Assembly: GCF_027947575.1 (NCBI RefSeq)
Contig: NZ_CP116256.1
Location: 4,526,001 to 4,590,000 of the forward strand
Length of the DNA: 64,000 bases
Reading direction: 5' to 3'
Origin: Streptomyces rubrogriseus
Lineage (GTDB): Bacteria > Actinomycetota > Actinomycetes > Streptomycetales > Streptomycetaceae
The notes beneath the pieces are model-generated. The model had not been told where the DNA came from. It saw nothing but the letters and a program-made list of their open reading frames with translations, and ran no database searches. Positions 26,466 through 34,667 of the stretch are shown in pieces (position 1 is the first letter of the stretch; each line of letters opens with the position of its first letter). The position numbers were made by a program, and so were the translations under genes.

Positions 26466-26861
26466 ATGAACGCACCACAAGCCCTGGCGGTCGCCGCCGA
26501 GGGCGGCATCATCGGAGACGGGCGGACCGGGGCCAACCTGGCCCTCGGGGTCGGGCTGATCGGCCTGGCCATCGGCTGGGCGGCTCTGATGCGCGTCACC
26601 GGCCGGATCAGCATCGGCAACGCACGCACCGGTGGCCTGTCGGCGATGGGGGCAGGGGTGGCAGGCATGGTCCTCGCGGTGCTGCATCTGGCCACCTCCA
26701 GCGGCGGACCCGGCACCGGCAACGGGCTTGTCGGAGCCATCGCCGCCGTCCCGCTCGGGCTGGTCGCAGTGGTGCTCGGCCGCCGGGCACTGACCCTCTC
26801 CCGCCACACCGGCCCCGCGACGGAACACGGCACTCACGAGCGCACGGCCGAGCCTCACTGA
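26466..26861 (+). CDS. DUF6223-like small membrane protein
   Basis: A 131-residue protein with three hydrophobic, glycine-rich helices (NLALGVGLIGLAIGWAAL, GAGVAGMVLAVLHLAT, VGAIAAVPLGLVAVVLG). Conserved turns RISIGNARTGG and SSGGPGTGNG lie between them, which I recognise as the DUF6223 pattern. The start is secured by a very good ribosome-binding site (AAGGAGGAGAGC) just upstream. It is divergent from the histidine kinase with shared regulatory repeats, a common arrangement in which the two-component system controls its membrane neighbour. Function is unknown; it may take part in envelope stress sensing (inference). Confidence 0.72.
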   Translation: MNAPQALAVAAEGGIIGDGRTGANLALGVGLIGLAIGWAALMRVTGRISIGNARTGGLSAMGAGVAGMVLAVLHLATSSGGPGTGNGLVGAIAAVPLGLVAVVLGRRALTLSRHTGPATEHGTHERTAEPH

Positions 26862-26949
26862 ACCTGTCCGCTCCGCGTTCCAGCCCGGCCTCCGCGGCCA
26901 CGGCTCACGTGGCTGTACGCCGCTGCCGACTCGGCCATGGGGCCCGTTC

Positions 26950-26981
26950 GGGAGTCCTATATCGTCCGATACAGGACTCCC
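26950..26981. repeat. Long tight inverted repeat (15-bp arms, 2-nt centre)
   Basis: Arms GGGAGTCCTATATCG and CGATACAGGACTCCC pair over 15 bases with one G-T/A mismatch and only TC between them. The base composition is less GC-rich than its surroundings. It could be a terminator for the DUF6223 gene, a MITE-like end, or a protein-binding palindrome. Confidence 0.5.
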
Positions 26982-27428
26982 GGACGCCAAGAACGTCGTC
27001 TACCGCCAGAACTGCAACTGACAGCGGCTGGTCGCCGCACGCAAGATGTATGCGCGTTCGGCCGGCATCCACTACAACGAGGTCCTCGACCAGGTGGGTT
27101 AGCGACCCAAGAGCGACGGCGGCACCGGCAAGGCGCAACCGGCGAGATCAGCAGCAGCCTGTCGTCCTGCGTCTTCATCCGCAACGCCGTAGAGAGGTCT
27201 GGCGTGGGCCCTTCACCCCCATGCGCACAAGGTCGAGCAGAAGCGTGCCAGCGAGTTGGTGCACCTTCTGTCTCTACCGCACATCCTCCGTCTCCGCATA
27301 GTCGTTGAGCATATGCAAGGAGATGAGAAAAACCTCTCCCTGCGGGGAACGAACAATGCGCAGCAGTGAAGGGGACGGGGCTGACTACGAACAACATGCG
27401 GCCTTGTGTCCGTGATGCGGGGTCTAAG

Positions 27429-27464
27429 GGGCGTCCCGTAAAACAGGGGCCCGGTGGGACGCCC
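27429..27464. repeat. Inverted repeat with 9-bp perfect arms
   Basis: GGGCGTCCC and GGGACGCCC flank an 18-nt spacer, about 80 bp before the start of the DUF7878-like gene. A role as terminator of upstream transcription or as a decayed mobile-element end is possible. Confidence 0.4.
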
Positions 27465-27541
27465 GGCATCAGTTGGTACGGTTGTCCGTATTTAGGTGGC
27501 CTGGGCATTCAGCTGGCCTCAGATCTCATGGAGGCCGGGCG

Positions 27542-27973
27542 ATGCAGTTCGCCTGCCGGAACTTTCGACTGTCGGACCTGCCCCGGCGCGGCCTCACTCC
27601 GCAGGAGGCGCTCCTGGAGGTGCTGCTCCTCGACATCGAGGCAGAGCTATCCATCTGGGAGCAGGGGTGGGAGGTGTGGTCCGAGGAGGCGTTCCCGGTG
27701 GCTGAGCTGGCGTACCACCTGGCGCTCTGGCTCCAGAGCCCGGCTGCCGGTCATGAGGACTTCGAGCTTGATTCGATGCAGGCCGAGGAGGGGATGATCT
27801 GCATCGTCCACTCCGATGAGGGCTGGCGGGTCGGTTCCATCTTCACGCCGGACTTCTGGACCCCACCCGTCCCTTGGGACGTTCTCGTAGCAGAGATCAA
27901 GCGGTTCGACGGTGCCGTGCGCGAGGGCATCGCCGGGATGGGCATCGACCCGGCCTTCATCCCAGAGCCCTGA
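27542..27973 (+). CDS. DUF7878-like small acidic protein (possible immunity protein)
   Basis: A 143-residue acidic protein (MQFACRNFRLSDLPRRG at the start, then EVLLLDIEAELSIWEQGWEVWSEEAF) with alternating strands and helices. It ends IKRFDGAVREGIAGMGIDP. The pattern resembles DUF7878-type Streptomyces proteins and is typical of small single-domain immunity-like proteins. The ATG has GGAGG eight bases upstream. The stop codon TGA (27971-27973) coincides with the left target-site copy of the adjacent IS5-type element, so the element inserted exactly at the end of this gene without disrupting it. The family name is from memory and function is unproven. Confidence 0.6.
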   Translation: MQFACRNFRLSDLPRRGLTPQEALLEVLLLDIEAELSIWEQGWEVWSEEAFPVAELAYHLALWLQSPAAGHEDFELDSMQAEEGMICIVHSDEGWRVGSIFTPDFWTPPVPWDVLVAEIKRFDGAVREGIAGMGIDPAFIPEP

Positions 27974-28812
27974 GACTGTTCCGACCCCGGCCGACGAGTT
28001 GGAACGATCACGGTGTGGCTGGTGTGATCACGGCGTCGCGGCCGTCCTGGATAGGCCCGTTCACCGGGCTGAGCCCGCGCTGTTTCCGTAAGCTCGTGAC
28101 CGCGCTGCGCCGCGAGGGAGCGGACGCGGTCCGGCGGGGCCGACCGTGGAGCCTGTCGCTGGGGGACCGGATTCTGCTGGTCGCAGCGTACTGGCGGACC
28201 AACTTGACGCTGCGCCAGCTCGGTCCGCTGTTCGCGGTCTCGAAGTCCGCAGCCGACCGCCTCATCGACCACCTCGGGCCCCCTCTCGCGCTCCGGCCGC
28301 GCCGACGGTTTCGCAAGGACACCGTCCTCATCGTGGACGGAACCCTCGTCCCCATGCGTGATCACACAGTGGCCGAGCAGTCGAAGAACTACCGGTACTC
28401 CACCAATCACCAGGTCGTCGTTGACGCTGACACCCGGCTCGTCGTGGTGGTCGGCCAGCCTCTGCCGGGCAAGCGCAACGACTGCAAAGCGTGGGAGCTG
28501 TCCGGCGCGAAGGCAGCCGTCGGCAACACGACAGTGATCGCCGACGGCGGCTACCGCGGCACCGGCCTGGTCATCCCATACCCCGCGACGCCGGCCAGAC
28601 CGAACTCCCAGCTTGGAAAGAAGAACACAACCGCTCCCACCGCAAGGTCCGCGCCCGCGTCGAGCACGCCTTCGCCCGGATGAAGGGCTGGAGGATCCTT
28701 CGCGACTGCTGCCTCAGAGGCGACGGCGTCCACCACGCCGTGCTCGGCATCGCCCGCCTCCACAACCTTGCCCTTGCCGGATAGCCCGAGGAGCCCCAGC
28801 CGCAGAGCTGTC
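27974..28812 (+). mobile_element. IS5-family element (copy A), about 839 bp, transposase frameshifted
   Basis: Inferred ends: left GACTGTTCCG (27974) and right, read on the minus strand, GACAGCTCTG (ending at 28812); they agree at 7 of 10 positions. Each is flanked by TGA (27971-27973 and 28813-28815), a 3-bp direct repeat of the TNA type used by several IS5 subgroups. The interior encodes one transposase broken by a frameshift. The decayed copy B at about 31.8-32.7 kb belongs to the same transposase family. Confidence 0.55.
28015..28784 (+). pseudogene. IS5-family DDE transposase with a -1 frameshift (copy A)
   Basis: The first frame (GTG 28015 to 28683) begins AGVITASRPSWIGPFTGLSP and carries an HTH-like SKSAADRLIDHL and the first catalytic aspartate in LIVDGTLVP. 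The conserved NYRYSTNHQVVVDADTR follows, then the second aspartate in VIADGGYRGTGLV. At a run of four C (28581-28584) the family sequence jumps to the -1 frame (RDAGQTELPAWKEEHNRSH), which carries the last catalytic glutamate in RVEHAFARMK and ends at 28784. An intact enzyme of this family is about 255 residues in one frame. The shift is most simply a one-base loss. Programmed slippage at CCCC is possible but unusual for this type. Confidence 0.8.
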
Positions 28813-28848
28813 TGACACAACTATTCGATCATTGCGGGACAAGCCTTA

Positions 28849-28879
28849 CGAGCTCGTGCACGGTAAGCGGTGAGACGTC
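28849..28879. repeat. Left terminal inverted repeat of the complete IS5-type element
   Basis: 31 bases starting CGAGCTCG, the exact reverse complement of 29866-29896. It is preceded by TTA (28846-28848), matching TTA at 29897-29899. Confidence 0.95.
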
Positions 28880-28902
28880 ACGGACTCCGGTGTGGGCCGT
28901 GG

Positions 28903-29865
28903 TCACATCTGTCGTGTCAGGTTCAGGTCCGCTGTCTGCTGGTGGGACAGCAGGCCGGCGATGGCTTGGACGGTGTCGCTCATGTGCTCGCGGCGGCCGA
29001 GGTGGCGGGCCAGGGCCCGCCAGTTCTTGAGATGGGCGATGCCGTGCTCGACACGGATACGCCGTGATGAGTGCGCCTTGCGCTGGCGCTCGTACATCTC
29101 CTCGTACCAGTCGGGGGTGTTCTTCTTGAACTTACGGTGTGGTGGTGTGATCACCCGGCCGCCGGTCTGGGCGCCCAGGCCCTGGTAGCCGGCGTCGGCG
29201 AGGATCTCCACCGCGGGTCCGTCGGCCAGGAGTCTGACCAGCCCTAATTGGCGGGCGTGGGTGATGTCCGCGCAGCTGCCGGGCTTGGTCGGGCTGCAGA
29301 AGAGCACGCGGCCGTCCGCGTCCGTGACAACCATGGTCTTGACCGCGTTCTGCTTGTTCTTGCCGGAGATGAACTTGTCGCGGTCCTTGCGTCCGGCGGC
29401 CGGGCGGCGGACCCGAATCTCGGTGCCGTCGATGATTCCGGTCTTCCCGTCGGCACCGAGGTGGTCGATGACCTCGGCCAGGGTCCGCAGCCGCACACCC
29501 TGGCTGACGGTGCACCCTCGCTCGGCGAGCAAGGGCCGCACCTCCCCGATGGCACGGGTGACGGTGGAGCGGTCGACACCGAACCAGCAGGCGAGCACGT
29601 CGTGCGTGGTGGCATGCCGGAAGTGCACGAGCGTGGCCAGAAGCCGGTCGACGAACACCAACCGGTGCTTCGCTCCGGCACCCACAGCGCGCTTCCGCGG
29701 ACGGGACGCAAGCTCGGCCTGGTGACGTCCGTGCCACAACGGGCCGAGCTCGGCGACCAGTTCAGCGATCACGCTGGCCGATAGACCCGTGATCCTCCGG
29801 TCGCTGATGATCGCTGCACGAGATGCGTTCCCCACCACATGGCCATGATCGCGGATCAGAGGCAC
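28903..29865 (-). CDS. IS5-family DDE transposase (intact)
   Basis: A 320-residue transposase. An N-terminal helix-turn-helix region (HATTHDVLACWFGVDRSTVTRAIGEVRPLL) precedes the DDE catalytic core: Asp in GIIDGTEIRV, Asp in ILADAGYQGLG and Glu in RVEHGIAHLK. A short insertion ASLIKE is absent, and the core segment KFISGKNKQNAVKTMVVTDADGR is typical of the family. The GTG start at 29865 abuts the right terminal repeat, so the first residues may be missed or a GTG further in may be used. It excises and inserts its element at TNA sites. Confidence 0.9.
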   Translation of the reverse strand: MPLIRDHGHVVGNASRAAIISDRRITGLSASVIAELVAELGPLWHGRHQAELASRPRKRAVGAGAKHRLVFVDRLLATLVHFRHATTHDVLACWFGVDRSTVTRAIGEVRPLLAERGCTVSQGVRLRTLAEVIDHLGADGKTGIIDGTEIRVRRPAAGRKDRDKFISGKNKQNAVKTMVVTDADGRVLFCSPTKPGSCADITHARQLGLVRLLADGPAVEILADAGYQGLGAQTGGRVITPPHRKFKKNTPDWYEEMYERQRKAHSSRRIRVEHGIAHLKNWRALARHLGRREHMSDTVQAIAGLLSHQQTADLNLTRQM

Positions 29866-29896
29866 GACGTCTCACCGCTTACCGTGCACGAGCTCG
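29866..29896. repeat. Right terminal inverted repeat of the complete IS5-type element
   Basis: 31 bases ending in CGAGCTCG, the perfect reverse complement of the left end at 28849-28879, followed by the TTA target-site copy. Confidence 0.95.
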
Positions 29897-29899
29897 TTA

Positions 29900-30154
29900 G
29901 CCAGGGACCGGCGCTGTTGGCGGAACCGACCTGCAGTACCAGTAGGAACTCACCAAGGAATCCCGATCGACGATGCGGGCTGGCCGGAAGAGGTCGGTGC
30001 TCTGGCCCTACTGCTTACCCGGCTAAGGACTGTCCCATAAATGATCTATGGCATGCCTGAGCCAAAGCACGGCAGTTGTCACCGAGGCAGGCGTGTTGTC
30101 ATCAGAGCCACCGGGCGGCGAGTGCTGAGCGGAGTTCTGGACCTGGGTGCAGCC
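29900..30154. other. Short stretch without an intact gene
   Basis: 255 bases between the insertion sequence and the HEAT-repeat gene. One plus-strand frame reads GIPIDDAGWPEEVGALALLL, protein-like but too short and without a start, so it may be a remnant. Nothing else is supported. Confidence 0.4.
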
Positions 30155-31576
30155 TCAGCTGTCCACCCCGGCTTCCCACTTGCGTCGGCGCAGTACGAAG
30201 TCGCTGAAGAGATGTCGGCTCCGGTCGAGCAGTTCACCCACCTCCCTGTCGCCGCGCGGGCCGTCCGGGGACGGCTGCCAACGCTGCACTGATTGCGCGG
30301 CCCAGGTGCGCAGCTTCATATCGGGGTCCTCGAGCAGACCGACCGCCGCCCGTAGCGCCACGATGCCGCCGTGCGCGTCGAGCAGCCGGAACGCACCGAC
30401 GCGGACGTGCCGCGGCCGCTGGGAGCTGGTGCGTTCCAGTAGCCAGTCGGCGGGCAGTTCCTTGGCCGAGGGCAGCAGGGCGGTGGCGGTCTCGCGGACG
30501 ACCTCGGCGGCAGGCTCGTCGAGGAGCGGCCGCATCTGATTCGCATCCGCGCAGTCCAACGTCCGCAACCCGGCCACGGCTCGCGCCCGCACTCCGGCCG
30601 CCGGGTGCGAGAGCAGTGGCCGCAGCACTCCGGCGTCCGCGCGGTTCCCGCACTCGGCCAGCCCGATGACTGCGCCGGGCGACAACTCGGGGTCGTTAGG
30701 CACCATGCACCGCTCTCGGTACCAGGCCGCCGGGTCGCCACCCTGCTGTCGTACGACGTAGCGGGCACAAGCACGCACGAGCGCCGAACGGTCGCTGAGA
30801 AACGGCTCCGCCTGCTTCGAGTGCCCTGCCCGTCTCAGCGCGGTGACGCCGGCCGAACGGACACGGGGGTTGCGTGCGGACAGCAGCGGAGACAGCACAC
30901 CCTCGTTGCTCTCCTCATCCCGCGGAGCTGTGAGCGCCGCTGTGGCACACAGGTCCTGGACTACGATGTCCTGGTCCCGGGCGGCCGCGCGGGCCAGCTC
31001 GGCGGGACGGAGCAGTCGGCCGTCGATGGCCAGCCGGTAGGCGAACCGACGGACGATGCGGTCGGGGTCTGTGAAGAGAACAGCGAGCTGCCCGGGAGAT
31101 GCCTGGCGCAGGATGTGGCCGAGCGCATCGACGCCGAAGGTGCCTCTGTCGCGGCGGCCGACGCGGAGGATGAGCGGCGCGAGGTCGAGGGCAGAGCCCA
31201 CGTTCAAGGCTTCACGGAGCAGCCGTCGGGCGTGCTCGCGCACCGGCTCGACCCAGTCGGTGCAGCGGATCACGACCAACGGCAGCAGGCCGGGGTACCG
31301 AACCGACTGGAGCAGAGCCTCCTGACGGATCCGCCCGTCTCGGTGGCAGAGGGCGAGTGCGAGCCGGGACTCGCCGAGCTGAGTCAGCTCAGCGGGCGGT
31401 GGGGCCGAGGGCTCCCACCCCGGCAGGAACTGCGGGCGGTGCCAGGCCACCTCACGCACTGCTGCGTCCAGCGCGAGCCAGTCAGCGGGGTCGGTGGCAT
31501 CGAGCGTGCTCTGAATCGGCGCACCACCCGCGAGCTGCGTTGCTGCCGCTGCCCCGTCCCCCATGTTTTCAAGCAT
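30155..31576 (-). CDS. HEAT-repeat protein
   Basis: A 473-residue protein built almost entirely of repeated helix pairs. Examples are LSPLLSARNPRVRSAGVTALRRA, then LRPLLSHPAAGVRARAVAGLR and MRPLLDEPAAEVVRETATALL, each about 30-40 residues and typical of HEAT repeats. There is no signal peptide or membrane segment, so it is cytoplasmic, and such solenoids usually bind proteins. The ATG at 31576 has GGAGAGGGG upstream. It stands alone between IS elements in the accessory island. A role in conflict or regulation is possible, but the sequence gives no partner. Confidence 0.8.
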   Translation of the reverse strand: MLENMGDGAAAATQLAGGAPIQSTLDATDPADWLALDAAVREVAWHRPQFLPGWEPSAPPPAELTQLGESRLALALCHRDGRIRQEALLQSVRYPGLLPLVVIRCTDWVEPVREHARRLLREALNVGSALDLAPLILRVGRRDRGTFGVDALGHILRQASPGQLAVLFTDPDRIVRRFAYRLAIDGRLLRPAELARAAARDQDIVVQDLCATAALTAPRDEESNEGVLSPLLSARNPRVRSAGVTALRRAGHSKQAEPFLSDRSALVRACARYVVRQQGGDPAAWYRERCMVPNDPELSPGAVIGLAECGNRADAGVLRPLLSHPAAGVRARAVAGLRTLDCADANQMRPLLDEPAAEVVRETATALLPSAKELPADWLLERTSSQRPRHVRVGAFRLLDAHGGIVALRAAVGLLEDPDMKLRTWAAQSVQRWQPSPDGPRGDREVGELLDRSRHLFSDFVLRRRKWEAGVDS

Positions 31577-31831
31577 TCCCGCCCCTCTCCAGTAGTCGTA
31601 CCGGGTGATCGTAAGAGGCGGGGTTCGCGTAGGGCCCGGGAAATACGGTCCGTGATCGCCGAGGGCCGCCGCTCAGCACCCTGCTCACCAGAAGCCGAAC
31701 GCGGTGACATAGCCCCTGCTTCGCTTGCCGCTGGTGACAGGTAGGGCCGCCGCATCGGTGACAACCAGTGTGCTTCCCCTGCTGAAGCCGCAGCCCCAGC
31801 GGATGCCAACGGTCACAGCTGTCGTGCTTCG
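31577..31831. other. Short stretch without a supported gene
   Basis: 255 bases between the HEAT-repeat gene and the decayed IS copy B. No domain, start or terminator is convincing. The outer end of copy B probably lies in it but could not be fixed. Confidence 0.4.
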
Positions 31832-32676
31832 TCACAATGCCGATTGACCGGCGACGATGCCTCTCACTGTGTGAGGGTGAGGGTTGTGGGGGCGGACGAT
31901 CCCGAGCATGGCGTGGTGGACGCCCTCGTCCTTGAGGCGGCAGTCTCGGAGGATCTTCCACGTCTTCATGCGTGCGAAGGCGTGCTCGACGCGGGCGCCG
32001 ACCTTGCGGTGAGAGGCGTTGGGCTCCTCCTTCCAGGTCGGTAGTTCAGCCTGGTCGCGTTCCCGGCGATGAGGGATGACCAAGCCGGTGCCGCGGTAGC
32101 CGCCGTCAGCGATCACGGTTGTCTTGCCGACTGCGGCCCGACGGCGGCCTTCGCGCCGGACAGTTCCCACGCCTTGCAGTCGTTGCGGTTACCCGGCAGG
32201 GGCCGACCTACGGCGATGATGCGCCGGTTGTCGGCGTCGATGACGACCTGGTGGTTGGTGGAGTATCGGTAGTTCTTCGAACGCTCGGCGATGCCGTCGT
32301 CGCGGGTGGGGACCAAGGTGCCGTCCACAAGCAGCACAGCCTCTTTGCGGAACCGCCGGCGCTGGCGCAGAGCGAGGGCGGGCTTGAGGTGGTCGATGAT
32401 GCGGTCGGCGGCCGACTTCGAGACCCCGAACAGCGGCGCGAGCTGTCCCAGTGTCATGTTGGTCTGCCAGTACGCGATGACCAGCAGCACGCGGTCCTCC
32501 CGTGGGAGACCCCACGGTCGTTCCTGCGTACTGGGACCGCTTCTTCCCGGGCTCACGGGACCCACAGGGCTGACGCGGGACACGTGTCTGAAGCGGCGGC
32601 CGACGCGAGAGGACCAGCCGTCGGGCACCGTCCTGGCCCGGACGACGCGGATCACGATGCCACCCGGCGGGCGCAC
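31832..32676 (-). pseudogene. Decayed IS5-family transposase (copy B), frameshifted and 5'-damaged
   Basis: Read on the minus strand, the first part carries PWGLPREDRVLLVIAYWQTN, SKSAADRIIDHLKPALAL, the catalytic LLVDGTLVP and NYRYSTNHQVVIDADNRR. After AAVG the frame is lost, then regained one frame over as GKTTVIADGGYRGTGLVIPH through RVEHAFARMKTWKIL. The loss coincides with an 11-bp tandem duplication (32127-32148). The N-terminal part before PWGL does not look like the family (compare copy A), so the 5' end is replaced or scrambled too. It is a paralogue of copy A, independently inactivated. Confidence 0.8.
32127..32148. repeat. 11-bp tandem duplication inside IS copy B
   Basis: CCGACTGCGGC (32127-32137) is followed at once by CCGACGGCGGC (32138-32148), one mismatch. 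Removing one unit restores the transposase frame (AAVGKTTVIADGG), so this duplication is the likely inactivating event. Confidence 0.75.
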
Positions 32677-32957
32677 CGGGTGCCCCGGTACGGCTGCCGG
32701 GCCACCCGGCTCTCGCGCAGCGCACTACCGTTTACAGAAAGACGGGCCGGTACGGAATCGACGTACCGGGCCGCACATACCGCTCCTGAGCACGCGCACG
32801 TACCGCCGGACCGCGCCGGGGATCAGGTGTCCTACCGCGTCAGTTCGGCAAGCTGATCACCGAGCTACGACGCGGCGTATCCCTGCGGCACCCAGCGTGT
32901 CGCCTCCTTGCTCACTGGGGAGTGTGAGCGTTTTGCGATACCGACTGAGGTGGACTG
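32677..32957. other. Stretch without a supported gene between copy B and the HAD gene
   Basis: 281 bases; no frame has a recognisable domain. It probably contains scrambled 5' sequence of the decayed insertion element. Confidence 0.4.
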
Positions 32958-33668
32958 TCAAGGCTGTTGTGGCCCCCGCGGACTGCCGAGCGCGTGGGCC
33001 CAGGCCAGCAGTTCGGGAGCGTCCAGTGACGGTAACCACCCGTCGGCCAGGGTGGCGCCGTCGCCGTGCGGCCGGGGGCCGACGCCCAGGACCCGCAGGC
33101 TTGCCCGGCGGGCTGCGTCCACACCGGTGAGGGAGTCCTCCACCGCCAGCGCCCTGTGCGGGGGGACACCGCAGAGCCGGGCCGCCACGGCGTACACGTC
33201 GGGATGCGGCTTGGGGCGCACGCGGTCCCCGGTGTCGGGGACGACGAGGTGCTGGAAGTGCACGAGCAGCCCGGCCCGTTCCAAGCTGCCTTCGACCACG
33301 ACCCTCGGGCAGTTGCTGGCCACCGCCAACGGCAGGCGGTCGGAGAGCAGCCGTACGAGCCGCACCGCACCCGGCATCGTCACCGGTTCGTCGGTGACGA
33401 GTGCCAGGAAGTGGTCGAGAAGCGCGGCTGTCAGGTCCTCGGCCAGTTCGGGTTTGTGCACGGACTGCGCCATGAGCCGGCCGCAGTCCTCGTAGTGAAG
33501 TCCAAGAGCCCGCTCCGTGAATCCGGGCGGTGGCTGAAGGCCGTGCTCCCGGAAAGCCCGGTTGCGGGCCTCCTGCCAGTGGCGTTCGCTGTCCATGAGG
33601 GTGCCGTCACAGTCGAAGACGACGGCTTCGGGCGACCAGTCGAGCAGAGCGTGGTCCGAGGTAGTCAC
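32958..33668 (-). CDS. HAD-superfamily phosphatase (beta-phosphoglucomutase/phosphoglycolate-type)
   Basis: A 236-residue HAD hydrolase. Motif I is FDCDGTL with the nucleophile Asp19 and acid/base Asp21; motif II is the threonine/serine region LAVASNCP; motif III is the lysine of RPKPHPDVY; motif IV is the acidic pair AVEDSLTGVDAA. The helical cap between motifs I and II (EARNRAFREHGLQPPPGFTERALGLHYEDC) places it in subclass I with small phosphate-ester substrates. The GTG start has GGGAGG upstream. It is divergent from a gamma-butyrolactone-receptor homologue, and its promoter carries two short palindromes. Some butanolide/butenolide pathways need a phosphatase step, so a link to signalling is possible but unproven. 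Confidence 0.85.
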   Translation of the reverse strand: MTTSDHALLDWSPEAVVFDCDGTLMDSERHWQEARNRAFREHGLQPPPGFTERALGLHYEDCGRLMAQSVHKPELAEDLTAALLDHFLALVTDEPVTMPGAVRLVRLLSDRLPLAVASNCPRVVVEGSLERAGLLVHFQHLVVPDTGDRVRPKPHPDVYAVAARLCGVPPHRALAVEDSLTGVDAARRASLRVLGVGPRPHGDGATLADGWLPSLDAPELLAWAHALGSPRGPQQP

Positions 33669-33720
33669 TGGGGCCTCCCATGCTTTCGCATGTACGTGGC
33701 ATTCCCGTCTCCACAGGAAA

Positions 33721-33760
33721 CGGAAAGATAGTTTCCGCTACGTTATTTCCGTCCGGGAAA
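33721..33760. promoter_or_regulatory. Two adjacent inverted repeats upstream of the HAD gene
   Basis: CGGAAA-GATAG-TTTCCG (33721-33737) and TTTCC-GTCCG-GGAAA (33746-33760) share the GGAAA/TTTCC core and are spaced about two helical turns centre to centre. They lie in an AT-richer stretch 53-92 bp upstream of the HAD start, in the divergent region shared with the ScbR-like regulator. They are candidate operators for that regulator, although they do not spell the classical ARE consensus. Confidence 0.45.
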
Positions 33761-34055
33761 ATCGGGCAATAACCCATTTCAGTGACTCGACGCGCGCCCG
33801 AAACAGGCGTATGCCTGTGCGGCGACGGGCACGGTGCAGCCATTGAGAGCGTTAACACCACGCGCCTGCCGGTCAGTTGTCAGGCGCGATCGACGATGCG
33901 AGGGCTGAGCGTCGCGCTTCCCCTACCACTCGCACGCGTTCGTCTTCGAAAGAACTGTGTAATTGCCGCCCGAAAGTGCCCGTCTGGGCTCCGGGCGTAC
34001 GCTGGCGCACTAGATTCGTGGCCCGACATCAAAACAGACGAGGGCGGACGGAACC

Positions 34056-34667
34056 TTGCAGGAACGGGCGAAGGCAACCCGCAGATCACTGCTGGAAGCG
34101 GCAGCCCAACTGTTCGCCGAACAGGGATACACGGCCACAAGCGTCAACGACATAAGCGCGAGGTCGGGCCGTACCAGCGGCGCCGTCTACTTCCACTACA
34201 CCAGCAAGGAAGGAATCGCCGTCGCCGTCGTCGAGGACCGGTTCGCCACCTGGCCCCAGCTCGCAGCACGTTACGGAGACGACACCGTCCCCCCTCTCGA
34301 ACGGCTCGTCGCCCTCAGCTACGACATCGCACACGCCCTCACCCGTGACCCAGTGACCCGTGCCGGTGCCCGTCTGTGGGTCGAGCGCACCGTCATCAAA
34401 GCCCCCATCCCCGACCCCTTCGCGCTCTGGACCACCGCCACCACACGACTGCTCGCGCAGGCCCGACTGGCAGGGCACGTCAACGAGGGGATCCGCCCCG
34501 CCCGCGCGGCCCGCACCCTGGTGCCTGCGTTCTTCGGCCTGTGCACTCTCACCGAGGCACTCGAGGACACGACCGCCCTCGACAACCGCCTGACCGACTG
34601 GTGGCACCTCACCCTCCTCTCCCTCCGGCCGCAACCGTCGCCCGGAAACCTCCGGACAGGCCGGTGA
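34056..34667 (+). CDS. TetR-family regulator of the ScbR/ArpA (gamma-butyrolactone receptor) type
   Basis: A 203-residue TetR regulator. The DNA-binding domain reads ATRRSLLEAAAQLFAEQGY, ATSVNDISARSGRTSGAVYFHYTSKEG; the GAVYFHY-SKE recognition helix is typical of the ScbR/ArpA group. The ligand domain keeps family features such as VTRAGARLWVERT, IPDPFALW and the final DWWHLTLL. Proteins of this group bind gamma-butyrolactone or butenolide signals, or act as pseudo-receptors for antibiotics. The likely start is TTG at 34056 with a GAGGGCGG-like site. No afsA-type synthase gene is in the window, so it may be an orphan or pseudo-receptor. It is divergent from the HAD gene. Confidence 0.82.
   Translation: MQERAKATRRSLLEAAAQLFAEQGYTATSVNDISARSGRTSGAVYFHYTSKEGIAVAVVEDRFATWPQLAARYGDDTVPPLERLVALSYDIAHALTRDPVTRAGARLWVERTVIKAPIPDPFALWTTATTRLLAQARLAGHVNEGIRPARAARTLVPAFFGLCTLTEALEDTTALDNRLTDWWHLTLLSLRPQPSPGNLRTGR

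Larger units (their letters stand above)
26862..27541. other. 680-bp non-coding/decayed stretch at the border of the accessory island
   Basis: No intact gene. It contains a near-perfect 15-bp-arm hairpin (26950-26981) and a second inverted repeat (27429-27464). Between them a short plus-strand stretch reads NVVYRQNC and, after a stop, LVAARKMYARSAG followed by IHYNEVLDQVG and a stop at 27100-27102. This has the look of a C-terminal gene remnant that I cannot assign. Confidence 0.4.
28849..29896 (-). mobile_element. Complete IS5-family insertion sequence, 1048 bp, perfect 31-bp ends
   Basis: Terminal inverted repeats of 31 bp are identical, and the element is flanked by 3-bp direct repeats TTA. 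One intact 320-residue transposase fills the element. Perfect ends, a clean target duplication and an open transposase together indicate recent insertion and likely activity. It landed 36 bp beyond the right end of copy A, forming an IS cluster. TTA is a TNA-type target, consistent with the IS1031/IS427-like part of the IS5 family. Confidence 0.92.

Noticed and set aside
28581..28584. Programmed -1 frameshift in IS copy A
   Set aside because: The related transposase family is normally encoded in one frame, CCCC is not a classic slippery heptamer with a following structure, and the second copy is broken at another place. Decay is simpler.
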